DNA of 6,043 nucleotides from Methanoregula sp. (lineage in GTDB: Archaea > Halobacteriota > Methanomicrobia > Methanomicrobiales > Methanospirillaceae): contig JAPKXV010000372.1 in the NCBI GenBank assembly GCA_026394635.1, forward strand, positions 1-6,043, in the 5' to 3' direction. Below, piece by piece: positions 1 to 5,402 of the stretch. Made by a program: the position numbers and the translations under genes. How positions within the stretch are numbered: position 1 is the first letter of the stretch; each line of letters starts with the position of its first letter. The notes beneath the pieces are model-generated. The model saw nothing but the letters and a program-made list of their open reading frames with translations, searched no databases and was not told the origin of the DNA.

Positions 1-128
1 CTGGCGTCCCATTTATGGGCATTGTGGGTTTCATTATTGGCCCGGTGCTCGTCGCGCTCGCGGTGACCGGGTATAAAATACTCGCAGAAGAGGCGAGCGA
101 CCCGGCATTACAAACTCACCAGAACTGA
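1..128 (+). CDS. AI-2E (PerM/YdiK-like) family transporter, C-terminal end
   Basis: Partial gene entering from the left edge; the first complete codon is at position 3 and the TGA stop is at 126-128, leaving 41 residues. The visible stretch reads GVPFMGIVGFIIGPVLVAL, then a short hydrophobic run and a charged tail (KILAEEAS). This G-[VL]-x-G-x-x-G-F-I-x-G-P-x-L-x-A-L pattern is the conserved last membrane segment of the AI-2E/PerM permease family. These are integral membrane proteins with about 7-8 helices; members have been linked to autoinducer export, Na+/H+ exchange or general efflux, so the substrate cannot be named from this fragment. It is the only ordinary gene on the plus strand, and it converges with mscL across a 445-bp spacer. 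The family call is fairly secure; the function is not. Confidence 0.75.
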   Translation, partial: GVPFMGIVGFIIGPVLVALAVTGYKILAEEASDPALQTHQN

Positions 129-137
129 TTTTCTCAT

Positions 138-162
138 ATGAAAACGGCTGCGCCGTTTTCAT
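138..162 (+). terminator. Perfect 11-bp hairpin after the transporter gene
   Basis: The arms are ATGAAAACGGC (138-148) and GCCGTTTTCAT (152-162), exactly complementary, with a 3-nt loop TGC. The hairpin begins 9 bases after the transporter stop codon. No T-tract follows on the plus strand, so it is not a textbook intrinsic terminator; it may act as a terminator or as a 3'-end stabilising stem. The fold is seen directly; the role is inferred from position. Confidence 0.5.
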
Positions 163-246
163 GTCCGTATATTTGCACCGTCACCGGCTCATCGGCGGTT
201 AGCATGAAAATGGACATGATTCCCATCGGGACACAAGTCACAAAAT

Positions 247-267
247 GAAATTGCCGGGAGAATTTTC
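247..267. repeat. Inverted-repeat element, copy 1 (GAAATT-TGCCGGG-AATTTTC type)
   Basis: GAAATT at 247-252 and AATTTTC at 261-267 flank a CCGGG core. The minus-strand reading of 3598-3620 has the same layout: GAAAATTGCCGGGGG followed by ATATTTTC. Allowing one inserted base, the two sites agree almost throughout. A nearby ATAGGAAGT (269-277) also reappears as TATAGGAAGT on the minus strand at 3531-3540. It could be a protein-binding site or the remnant of a short dispersed repeat. Confidence 0.4.
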
Positions 268-493
268 ATAGGAAGTCGCATTGGCGGAATTCGGAAATTC
301 ATTGTCGGGACCAGCTAGCCAGCCGAACAAATTAAAGTCGATGCTGATTCCACTCTCCCGTTTCGAAGGTATGCATTGAACGCGAAACGTCCTCTTTTAA
401 TCCTGACATATTTTAATGAGTTTGCGATCTATGACTGCACAATCAAGCCGGAAATCGGGGATAATGCCACCCAGGGTCGTTCCGATATCTCCC

Positions 494-513
494 CTTCAAG
501 AAAATCCTTGAAG
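494..513 (-). terminator. Stem-loop downstream of mscL
   Basis: A perfect 7-bp stem CTTCAAG (494-500)/CTTGAAG (507-513) with loop AAAATC lies 60 bases past the mscL stop on the minus strand. There is no adjoining T-run, so termination is only a possibility. Confidence 0.3.
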
Positions 514-573
514 AGTGGGATTAGAGACTCTCGATCTTTTCGCAGGAAAGCCCCTACCCGCAATAAAATACCC

Positions 574-963
574 TCAGATCTTCTTACCCATATCCCCTTT
601 CATCAGGTATTTTACCGCGAGGAAGATCACCAGCGCGATGATCCCGAAATCGATGATCGCACTCAGGTAATCCCCGAGGAGAAATTTCAGGGGTCCGATC
701 TCAAGCACTGCCGTCTGCCAGTTGCCTGAAGGAGTAACGATAGCCACGACGGGCATGACGAGATCGGTCACGGTGGAATTCACCAGTTTTGTAGCAGCCG
801 TTCCTATGACGACCGCAACAGCAAGACCTATCACCTGGTACTTCTTGAGGAATTCCATGAATTCATCGTTAAATCCTGTGACTCTTTTACTGAGTGCCCA
901 CACGCCACCTTCAAGGATTTTTTCCGCTTCATCAAGCTCTTCGTCAATCTGTTTCTCACCCAT
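574..963 (-). CDS. mscL: Large-conductance mechanosensitive channel MscL
   Basis: This 129-residue protein forms a stretch-activated pore in the cytoplasmic membrane that vents solutes on hypo-osmotic shock; family members are homopentamers. FMEFLKKYQVIGLAVAVVIG (residues 35-54) matches the amphipathic S1 helix and the start of TM1 (about 44-72, ending in TDLVMPVV). A short external loop with SGNW (79-82) follows, then TM2 (about 100-119, SAIIDFGIIALVIFLAVKYL). Two departures from the E. coli type are visible. About 33 extra, strongly acidic residues precede the S1 helix (QIDEELDEAEKILEG), and the chain stops about 10 residues after TM2, so the usual cytoplasmic C-terminal helical bundle is missing. 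The ATG at 963 is preceded by GGAG (971-974) at 7-nt spacing, supporting this long N-terminus. The gene lies 180 bp downstream of the kinase on the same strand; co-transcription is possible but unproven. Confidence 0.93.
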   Translation of the reverse strand: MGEKQIDEELDEAEKILEGGVWALSKRVTGFNDEFMEFLKKYQVIGLAVAVVIGTAATKLVNSTVTDLVMPVVAIVTPSGNWQTAVLEIGPLKFLLGDYLSAIIDFGIIALVIFLAVKYLMKGDMGKKI

Positions 964-1088
964 AGTTTATCTCCGAGAATGCCAAGATAAGAGACTGATT
1001 CGTCTCGGATTCGGATTGCTCTGCCGGATTTTTATCAGGAGGACGGCTCTTCCGTTGACCTGTCCGCCCTGTCCCATTCACTGATTGC

Positions 1089-1103
1089 CATATATTTCCT
1101 CCC
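1089..1103 (-). promoter_or_regulatory. GGGAGGAAATATATG motif: TATA-like site or RBS-plus-ATG
   Basis: On the minus strand this motif, 126 bp upstream of mscL, can be read in two ways. It may be an archaeal BRE/TATA element (GGAAATATAT) giving mscL its own promoter with a long leader. It may equally be a Shine-Dalgarno sequence (GGGAGG) placed 6 nt before an ATG that opens an 18-codon ORF (1035-1091). The sequence does not decide between them. Confidence 0.3.
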
Positions 1104-1143
1104 GAAGTACAAAGACCCGGTGTCCCATCAGCCGGTTTTACGG

Positions 1144-3510
1144 TCATTGACCTGCCTTCCCCGGGGTTTCTGCCGGCTGGGGAACCGTAAACACAAACTT
1201 CGCGTCCTCAGTCCGGTCAATCGCCACTGTGCCGGGGAGATGACCATGGAGCATGTTTACAAGCCGTTCTTTCCCTGGAATTTCTGCCGGTTTGGCAAAC
1301 GTAAACACAAACTTCGTCCCCTCACTACTGTCGATCACAACCGTGCCATGGAGTTGGCTGGTGAGCCTGCTTACAAGCCGTAGTCCCAGCGATGTCTGGT
1401 TCTCCAGCGTGATGCCCTCTGGTATTCCTGAACCATTGTCCCTTACGATTATGTTCAGGGATTGAGCGTCTTCAGTTGCGGTAATGGAGAGCAGCCCGTC
1501 TTTCTTTTCTTTAAATGCATACTTTAAGCTGTTCGTGATCAGTTCGTTGATAATGAGACCCAAAGGAATTGCGGTATTGATATCTACATTAATTTCAGGG
1601 ATCTCCTGTTCGAACTGGATTCTTTCGTCAGCAGCTTTGTACGACTGGAAGAGATTTGTTCCCAGTGCATGGATATAATCGCTTAGATCGATTCGGGAGA
1701 AATCTTCACCCCGGTAGAGGTGCTCGTGAACGAGCGCCATAGACATCACCCGGGTCTGGCTGTCTTTTAAGGCCTCAATGGTCCTGGGATCGGAGATTTT
1801 ATTGATCTGCAGGCTGAGAAGGCTCGATATGATCTGGAGATTGTTCTTGACCCGGTGGTGGATCTCTCTGAGCAGGGTCTCTTTCTCGGCAAGTGACGCT
1901 TCGACCAGATCGGTCATCATCTTCCTTTCCGTGATATCCCGTGCGGATCCATAGATGAGGTCTCCTGCGGGGAACAGGCGCCATTCGATCCAGCGGTATG
2001 AACCGTCCCGGTGCCGATAGCGGTTCGTGAATTGCAGGACTTGTTTACCAGCCTTGAGTTCAGCCATTGCACCAAGAGATGCTTTCATATCATCCGGATG
2101 GACAAAATCAAGGAATCGTTTGCCTTCCAGTTCTGTAGGGCTGTACCCCAGAGCAGATTCCCACTCCCGGTTCAGGCGCCGGAAATGCCCGTCAGCATCA
2201 GCGATACAAAGCAGATCGAGCGTGTAGGTAAAGTACCCGTCCATCTCTTCGTTTTTCTGGCGTAGCGCCTCTTCCGCCAGTTTGCGATCAGTATTGTCCC
2301 GGATGTTGCACTGGATGACCTTTGTGTTATTTACCGTGTAGACATTACTGATGAACTCCACGGCGATGTGCCGCCCATCGGCAGTTTCGAGCGGCATATT
2401 TTCGTACCGGATGTATTCCTTGCGCTGTAATTCCCCGAAGTTGTCTTTGTTGGCAACGATATCCTTAAAGAGCCCGATCTCCCAGAGTTTCTTTCCGAGG
2501 AACTGGTCACGGGAGAATCCCAGCATGGCAATCAAAAACGGGTTCACTTCAACGATCTGCCCGGTATCGGCGTCGAGAATAAGAATACCGTCCTGTGCCG
2601 TCTCAAAAAGCCGCCGGTACCGGGTCTCTGTAGCATTCAGCGCCTCTTCCACAAGTTTGCGTGCAGTAATGTCCCGGATGTTGCACTGGATGACCTTCTT
2701 GTTATTCACCCTGTAGACGTTACTCACAAACTCCACGGCGATATTCCGCCCATCGGCAGTTTCGAGCGGCAGATCTTCATACCGAATATATTCCTTCCGT
2801 TGCAACTCTTCGAAGTTGTCTTTGTTGGCAACGATATCCTTGAAAACCCCGATCTCCCAGATTTTCTTTCCGAGGAACTGGTCACGGGAAAATCCCAGCA
2901 TGGTAGTTGAATAAGGATTCACTTCAACGATCTGCCCGGTATCAGCATCGAGAATGAGAATACCATCCTGAGCGGTCTCAAAGAGACGACGGTACCGGAT
3001 CTCAGAAGCATGCATCGCCTCTTCTGCCAGCTTGCGCTGGGTGATATCATGGGCAATGGTAGAAACTCCGATAATGTGGTTTTGTGCATCTCTGATCGGG
3101 GATGCAGTCAGGGCAATGTTGATCAGCTTGCCCTCTTTCTTCCTGCGCAGGGTTTCGTAACGGACAACCTGTTCGCCGTTCCCGATTCGCTCAAGAATTA
3201 AAACAGTGTCATCCGGGAGATCCGGTGGCACCAGCAGCGAGATACTCTTCCCGATAATCTCCTGTGCAGAATACCCGTAGATCCGTTCAGCATTGGTGTT
3301 CCAGCTCGTGATGATCCCGTCCAGCGTTTTTGCGAGGATCGCATCCTCAGAAAATTCCTCAATAACCGCAAGACGTGCCCGTTCCTCCCCCTCAAGTTTG
3401 CGGTAATTATCAAAATCCGCCTGGAGGTATTTCAGCTGGTTGAGCCGGTCTTCCGCAAGCCGGGTCTGGGTTTTAAGATCCTTTTTTAACTGCTCCTGGT
3501 TTTCTGTCAT
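1144..3510 (-). CDS. Soluble multi-PAS sensor histidine kinase (HisKA_2/HATPase_c)
   Basis: A 788-residue cytoplasmic kinase with no signal peptide or membrane segment. In order: a coiled coil (about 1-45); PAS1 (about 48-160); PAS2 (about 168-284); PAS3 (about 293-409); PAS4 (about 418-530, with PAC motif YRHRDGSYRWIEWR); a HisKA_2 dimerisation/phospho-acceptor domain (about 540-615) with REIHHRVKNNLQIISSLLSL, where H552 just before the Arg is the likely phosphorylated histidine; and HATPase_c (about 645-737) with N-box NELITNSLKYAF (655-666), G1 box DNGSGIP (691-697) and G2-like SLGLRLV (707-713). All key kinase residues are present. It presumably autophosphorylates on signal and passes phosphate to a separate response regulator, since no receiver domain is present in the protein or the window. 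PAS2/PAS3 are tandem duplicates, and the last 38-residue block is also duplicated. The ATG at 3510 overlaps the stop of a 65-codon ORF (ATGA); its own Shine-Dalgarno is weak (GAGTG), consistent with translational coupling. The signal and output are unknown. Confidence 0.93.
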   Translation of the reverse strand: MTENQEQLKKDLKTQTRLAEDRLNQLKYLQADFDNYRKLEGEERARLAVIEEFSEDAILAKTLDGIITSWNTNAERIYGYSAQEIIGKSISLLVPPDLPDDTVLILERIGNGEQVVRYETLRRKKEGKLINIALTASPIRDAQNHIIGVSTIAHDITQRKLAEEAMHASEIRYRRLFETAQDGILILDADTGQIVEVNPYSTTMLGFSRDQFLGKKIWEIGVFKDIVANKDNFEELQRKEYIRYEDLPLETADGRNIAVEFVSNVYRVNNKKVIQCNIRDITARKLVEEALNATETRYRRLFETAQDGILILDADTGQIVEVNPFLIAMLGFSRDQFLGKKLWEIGLFKDIVANKDNFGELQRKEYIRYENMPLETADGRHIAVEFISNVYTVNNTKVIQCNIRDNTDRKLAEEALRQKNEEMDGYFTYTLDLLCIADADGHFRRLNREWESALGYSPTELEGKRFLDFVHPDDMKASLGAMAELKAGKQVLQFTNRYRHRDGSYRWIEWRLFPAGDLIYGSARDITERKMMTDLVEASLAEKETLLREIHHRVKNNLQIISSLLSLQINKISDPRTIEALKDSQTRVMSMALVHEHLYRGEDFSRIDLSDYIHALGTNLFQSYKAADERIQFEQEIPEINVDINTAIPLGLIINELITNSLKYAFKEKKDGLLSITATEDAQSLNIIVRDNGSGIPEGITLENQTSLGLRLVSRLTSQLHGTVVIDSSEGTKFVFTFAKPAEIPGKERLVNMLHGHLPGTVAIDRTEDAKFVFTVPQPAETPGKAGQ
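1153..1380 (-). repeat. 114-bp in-frame tandem duplication at the kinase C-terminus
   Basis: Residues 711-748 (1267-1380) and 749-786 (1153-1266) are two copies of one 38-residue unit. Both run RLV...L...GTV.ID..E..KFVFT...PAE.PGK, identical at 22 of 38 positions by my count. At DNA level the shared GTAAACACAAACTTCG occurs at 1187 and 1301, exactly 114 bp apart. The first copy contains the normal final strand and helix of the HATPase fold; the second is an extra copy appended after it, ending in GKAGQ. Confidence 0.9.
2266..3015 (-). repeat. 375-bp tandem duplication encoding PAS2 and PAS3
   Basis: Two adjacent 125-codon units: 2641-3015 (residues 160-284, PAS2 unit, read first) and 2266-2640 (residues 285-409, PAS3 unit). 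By my count 105 of 125 residues are identical. The shared blocks include RYRRLFETAQDGILILDADT, FSRDQFLGKK and KVIQCNIRD. The linker-encoding motif CGCCTCTTC...TTGCG recurs at 2266, 2641 and 3016, fixing the unit at 375 bp. Substitutions cluster at sites such as NPYSTT versus NPFLIA in the ligand-pocket helix region, so the copies may have begun to diverge. Confidence 0.95.
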
Positions 3511-3704
3511 GTTTCACTCATGTTAGCAGCACTTCCTATAAGCCCCATGAATCCTATAAAAACCGCTGTAAGAAATTTCCCGTTTTGCGCATGAAACGAA
3601 AATATCCCCCGGCAATTTTCGCCAGATTCGGATTTTGGTAACGAGAGATGGTTGGCTAACCGCCATGGATTATCCGCTTTGTATCCGCTCCCGGTAGCCG
3701 ACAT
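3507..3704 (-). CDS. Small 65-residue ORF coupled to the kinase
   Basis: I do not recognise a family. The ATG at 3704 has an ideal Shine-Dalgarno, GGAGG (3713-3717), 8 nt upstream. The stop TGA (3507-3509) overlaps the kinase ATG (3508-3510) as ATGA, the usual sign of translational coupling. The protein begins MSATGSGYKADNPWR, has a polar middle with one Cys (residue 31) and GIFSFHAQ, and then a 17-residue hydrophobic run FLTAVFIGFMGLIGSAA (44-60) that could be a single membrane helix, ending NMSET. The frame is also open back to an ATG at 3761, but that start has its GGAG only 2 nt away, so 3704 is preferred. If real, it could be a small membrane partner for the otherwise soluble kinase (inference). 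Against it: the stretch contains an inverted repeat (3598-3620) and a TATA-like site (3553-3562), so it may be a leader region instead. Confidence 0.45.
   Translation of the reverse strand: MSATGSGYKADNPWRLANHLSLPKSESGENCRGIFSFHAQNGKFLTAVFIGFMGLIGSAANMSET
3553..3562 (-). promoter_or_regulatory. TATA-like element upstream of the kinase
   Basis: The minus-strand TTTTTATAGG lies about 43-52 bp before the kinase ATG, a distance that would place a start site about 20-25 bp downstream and leave a short leader. It sits inside the 65-codon ORF, so this promoter and that ORF are partly competing explanations. Confidence 0.25.
3598..3620. repeat. Inverted-repeat element, copy 2 (GAAAAT ... ATTTTC)
   Basis: GAAAAT at 3598-3603 and ATTTTC at 3615-3620 are perfect arms (7 bp with the flanking C/G) around a CCCCCGG core. 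Read on the minus strand it closely matches the element at 247-267. It lies about 100 bp before the kinase start. Confidence 0.4.
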
Positions 3705-3885
3705 TGTTTGTTCCTCCGAAAAATTGGCTGCAATCAGGGATTCGTTCCCGCAATAAGTCATAACTCCTCATAATTCCCGGTACGGTTGTTTCTGTACCTT
3801 GTCCTTCCTGATTGGTTTTTCCATAGATCCGGTTTTTTTATCAATCACTCTTGGGACAATCCCAGTAATTCCGGATAAAATCACT

Positions 3886-3893
3886 AAAAAAAA
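3886..3893 (-). terminator. T8 tract, possible archaeal transcription terminator
   Basis: Eight consecutive T residues on the minus strand (A8 on the plus), lying between hsp20 and the kinase unit. Archaeal RNA polymerase can terminate at oligo-T runs without a hairpin. It is more than 300 bp past the hsp20 stop, so the assignment is tentative. Confidence 0.3.
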
Positions 3894-3975
3894 CAATCAG
3901 TGAACTCGCAACGACCACACCCGTTTGATGGACATGATGCTCCGTAGCGTTGAAACACAGCTACACTATCCTTAT

Positions 3976-4007
3976 GGAAATTACCTTCCACATTCCGGTA
4001 ATTTTCC
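3976..4007. repeat. Inverted repeat GGAAATTACC ... GGTAATTTTCC
   Basis: The arms at 3976-3985 and 3997-4007 are complementary except for one extra base; the inner 7 bp (AATTACC/GGTAATT) are perfect, with an 11-bp spacer. The arm sequence GAAAATTACCGG resembles the GAAAATTGCCGG half of the repeats at 247 and 3598. A regulator-binding or structural role is inferred only. Confidence 0.4.
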
Positions 4008-4129
4008 CAGATCCGACCGACATCCTCGCCAGCCTGAAACAGTTCAGAGGAATTTTCAAAGACGGGAATTGTCCTCACCCGTTTCGAATATTGAATAGGG
4101 AATTTTATAGGATCTTTGTCAGAATGCAG

Positions 4130-4153
4130 ATTTTGCAACAAATTTTGCAACAA
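4130..4153. repeat. 12-bp perfect tandem duplication (ATTTTGCAACAA x2)
   Basis: ATTTTGCAACAA occurs at 4130-4141 and again at 4142-4153 with no mismatch, about 55 bp past the hsp20 stop. It is probably a replication-slippage duplication; no function is evident. Confidence 0.8.
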
Positions 4154-4208
4154 TGTAACTGCTGTTTTTAGGAATAGAAGGGATTTATCACTTGGTAATC
4201 AGAGAGTA

Positions 4209-4496
4209 TCAGGATTTGTTTTTTTCCAGGATTAATTCAAGGACTCCATCGGAAAACCGCTTTTTACTAAATCTGACTTCGCAGGGAATGGTAATCACCT
4301 TTTTATATTGTTTCATGTGATCCATTGCAACAATAGTAACCGAAGTCGAGGAATTTTCAAGATCGATTTTAATTTTTTCCTCAGCTACGCCAGGCAGTTC
4401 TGTAAGGATGCGGAGAAATTTTCCCTCATCGAAAAGGGTTATTGCTGGTTCGATCGTTTTCATGGGTCTGGCAATTATAGAATTTCCTGCTTGCAT
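4209..4496 (-). CDS. Hsp20/alpha-crystallin-type small heat-shock protein
   Basis: A 95-residue, nearly bare alpha-crystallin domain. Small heat-shock proteins bind unfolding proteins in the cytoplasm without ATP and hand them to refolding chaperones. Seen here: ITLFDEGKFLRILTELPGV (residues 19-37), the typical first strands of archaeal Hsp20; EEKIKIDLENSS (39-50); a charged YKKVITIPCEV segment (64-74); and DGVLELILEK (83-92), matching the conserved (N/D)GVLxhxhxK end. The usual N-terminal arm is very short and there is little tail after the domain, so oligomerisation may differ from classical Hsp20; a relationship to GvpH-like domains is also possible. The ATG at 4496 is chosen because AGGAG lies about 9-10 nt upstream; an in-frame ATG at 4463 is an alternative. 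A 21-bp palindrome (4602-4622) lies about 106 bp upstream. Confidence 0.85.
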   Translation of the reverse strand: MQAGNSIIARPMKTIEPAITLFDEGKFLRILTELPGVAEEKIKIDLENSSTSVTIVAMDHMKQYKKVITIPCEVRFSKKRFSDGVLELILEKNKS

Positions 4497-5058
4497 ATTC
4501 CTGCTCTCCTGTTACTTTTTTTATGGATCCTCGTGTTTTTTCCTGGTTATTTCAATCATTTAAGTCATTGTTTTTCCCAGCTGCACAGCCAAAAAACGAT
4601 CGGTGGGTAAATATTACCGACCATTAGCTGGGTGTATAATACGGTTTCACGGAATGCTGCAGTGCTTGCACGATCAGTGAACCTGATGTACGGGGCCGTT
4701 CTATGTATGATTACTTCAGAGGGTATTTACTCGTGGATGACAGTGTGCGAAGTCCAATCCCGAACATGGACTCCCTCCCCGTCTATCCACACGTGTGGCA
4801 TTGTGTAGATTCTTGTTGTAAGCATTAACAAGCTCAAATGAGGCATTCTTTTTCTCAAAGATGCCGACCCACCTCCCACGGGTAATTCTATACCCGGTGA
4901 TTACCTCTCCATAAAAGAAGATAAACCTGATGAGATTTTGCAATTCTTGCTACATATTTTATGACACGGGGATTGACACGTAAAAGAGGAGAGGAAATAA
5001 ATCTGTCAGCATGAGATGAACAAGGACCACCTTTTTCGTTCATTGTGATACTCCACAA
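4497..5058. other. Long spacer upstream of hsp20 with possible small or decayed ORF
   Basis: The left part (4497-4640) is the hsp20 leader with its palindrome. Around 4716-4943 the minus strand carries coding-like text in two frames. A TTG-initiated 75-codon frame (4716-4943) begins NLIRFIFFYGEVITGYRITR, while a shifted frame ending at 4727 reads PHVWIDGEGVHVRDWTSHT and has ATG codons at 4801 and 4846. Neither is recognised. It may be a frameshifted remnant or chance. From 4944 to 5058 I see no gene. Confidence 0.4.
4602..4622. promoter_or_regulatory. 21-bp near-perfect palindrome upstream of hsp20
   Basis: GGT-g-GGTAA-ata-TTACC-g-ACC is symmetric about position 4612, with 8 of 10 base pairs matched. 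It lies in the hsp20 upstream region on an AT-rich background, fitting a binding site for a dimeric repressor/activator. The factor is unknown, and the sequence is not one I can assign to a named archaeal heat-shock regulator. Confidence 0.4.
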
Positions 5059-5402
5059 CTAAAAAAAACCATGGGAAGAGGATTTGCCTAACTTCCTTTG
5101 GATAAGGAAGACGGCTGCCACGAAGCCGATAATGACGTTGACGCTGATGAGGGCTACAATTTCAAGGAGCGAGAACCTAAACCAGTTTCCTTCAATCGCG
5201 AAGGTCTGCTTTGCTTGTGCTTGGGTGTGGTGCTATCTGGGTTGCCGGGGTTGCCGCAAGCGGGATCTCCGCAATCAGGGCAAACGAAGAGAACCCCTTT
5301 GGAGAATGTGCCTGAAAGGTCAGGTACCCGGTGTCCATATCTACCTGTTGAAGGTCGTTGCGAGAACTTCACTAATCCCGGTATCCGATGTTCCCCAGAA
5401 TC

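Larger units (their letters stand above)
163..573. other. Convergent intergenic spacer, no convincing gene
   Basis: This spacer separates the ends of the plus-strand transporter and the minus-strand mscL. A plus-strand reading frame beginning with TTG at 376 runs into mscL antisense and has no ribosome-binding site or recognisable motif, so I do not call it. Two structures stand out: a hyphenated inverted repeat at 247-267 (GAAATT ... AATTTTC around CCGGG) that resembles one at 3598-3620, and a perfect 7-bp stem (CTTCAAG/CTTGAAG, 6-nt loop) at 494-513, downstream of mscL. Confidence 0.6.
3705..4208. other. AT-rich spacer between hsp20 and the kinase region
   Basis: No gene is called here. 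Frames open on both strands (minus 3884-4153, plus 3950-4171) start only with TTG, lack ribosome-binding sites and show no family motif. The spacer holds an 8-bp T-tract on the minus strand (3886-3893), an inverted repeat at 3976-4007, repeated AATTTTC words (4000, 4051) and a perfect 12-bp tandem duplication at 4130-4153. A plus-strand T7 run lies at 3833-3839. Confidence 0.5.

Noticed and set aside
376..729. Plus-strand 117-codon frame
   Set aside because: It starts with TTG without a ribosome-binding site, half of it is antisense to mscL, and it has no protein motif.
722..1084. Plus-strand 120-codon frame
   Set aside because: It is antisense to mscL, whose family identity is clear; the translation is Ser/Thr-rich shadow text.
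1120..1383. Plus-strand 87-codon frame with internally repeated text (CRxGxRKHKLR)
   Set aside because: The repeat is just the antisense image of the 114-bp duplication in the kinase gene; no RBS or family.
2351..2716. Plus-strand frame of 121 codons opposite the kinase
   Set aside because: It is antisense to well-defined PAS domains; codon pattern and composition are those of a shadow frame.
3884..4153. Minus-strand 89-codon frame ending CPSNGCGRCEFTDCFF
   Set aside because: The cysteine cluster is suggestive, but the only start is TTG inside the 12-bp tandem repeat, there is no ribosome-binding site, and the end reads through a T8 tract.
3950..4171. Plus-strand 73-codon frame
   Set aside because: It has a TTG start, no RBS, crosses inverted and tandem repeats, and overlaps an equally poor frame on the other strand.
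163..5058. CRISPR array, tRNA or rRNA in the spacers
   Set aside because: There are no regularly spaced repeats, cloverleaf-type arms or rRNA-like segments; the repeats found are isolated inverted or two-copy direct repeats.
5154..5372. Minus-strand 72-codon frame with CPDCGDPACGNPGN
   Set aside because: The apparent zinc-like cysteines come from reading the PT-linker DNA in the wrong frame.
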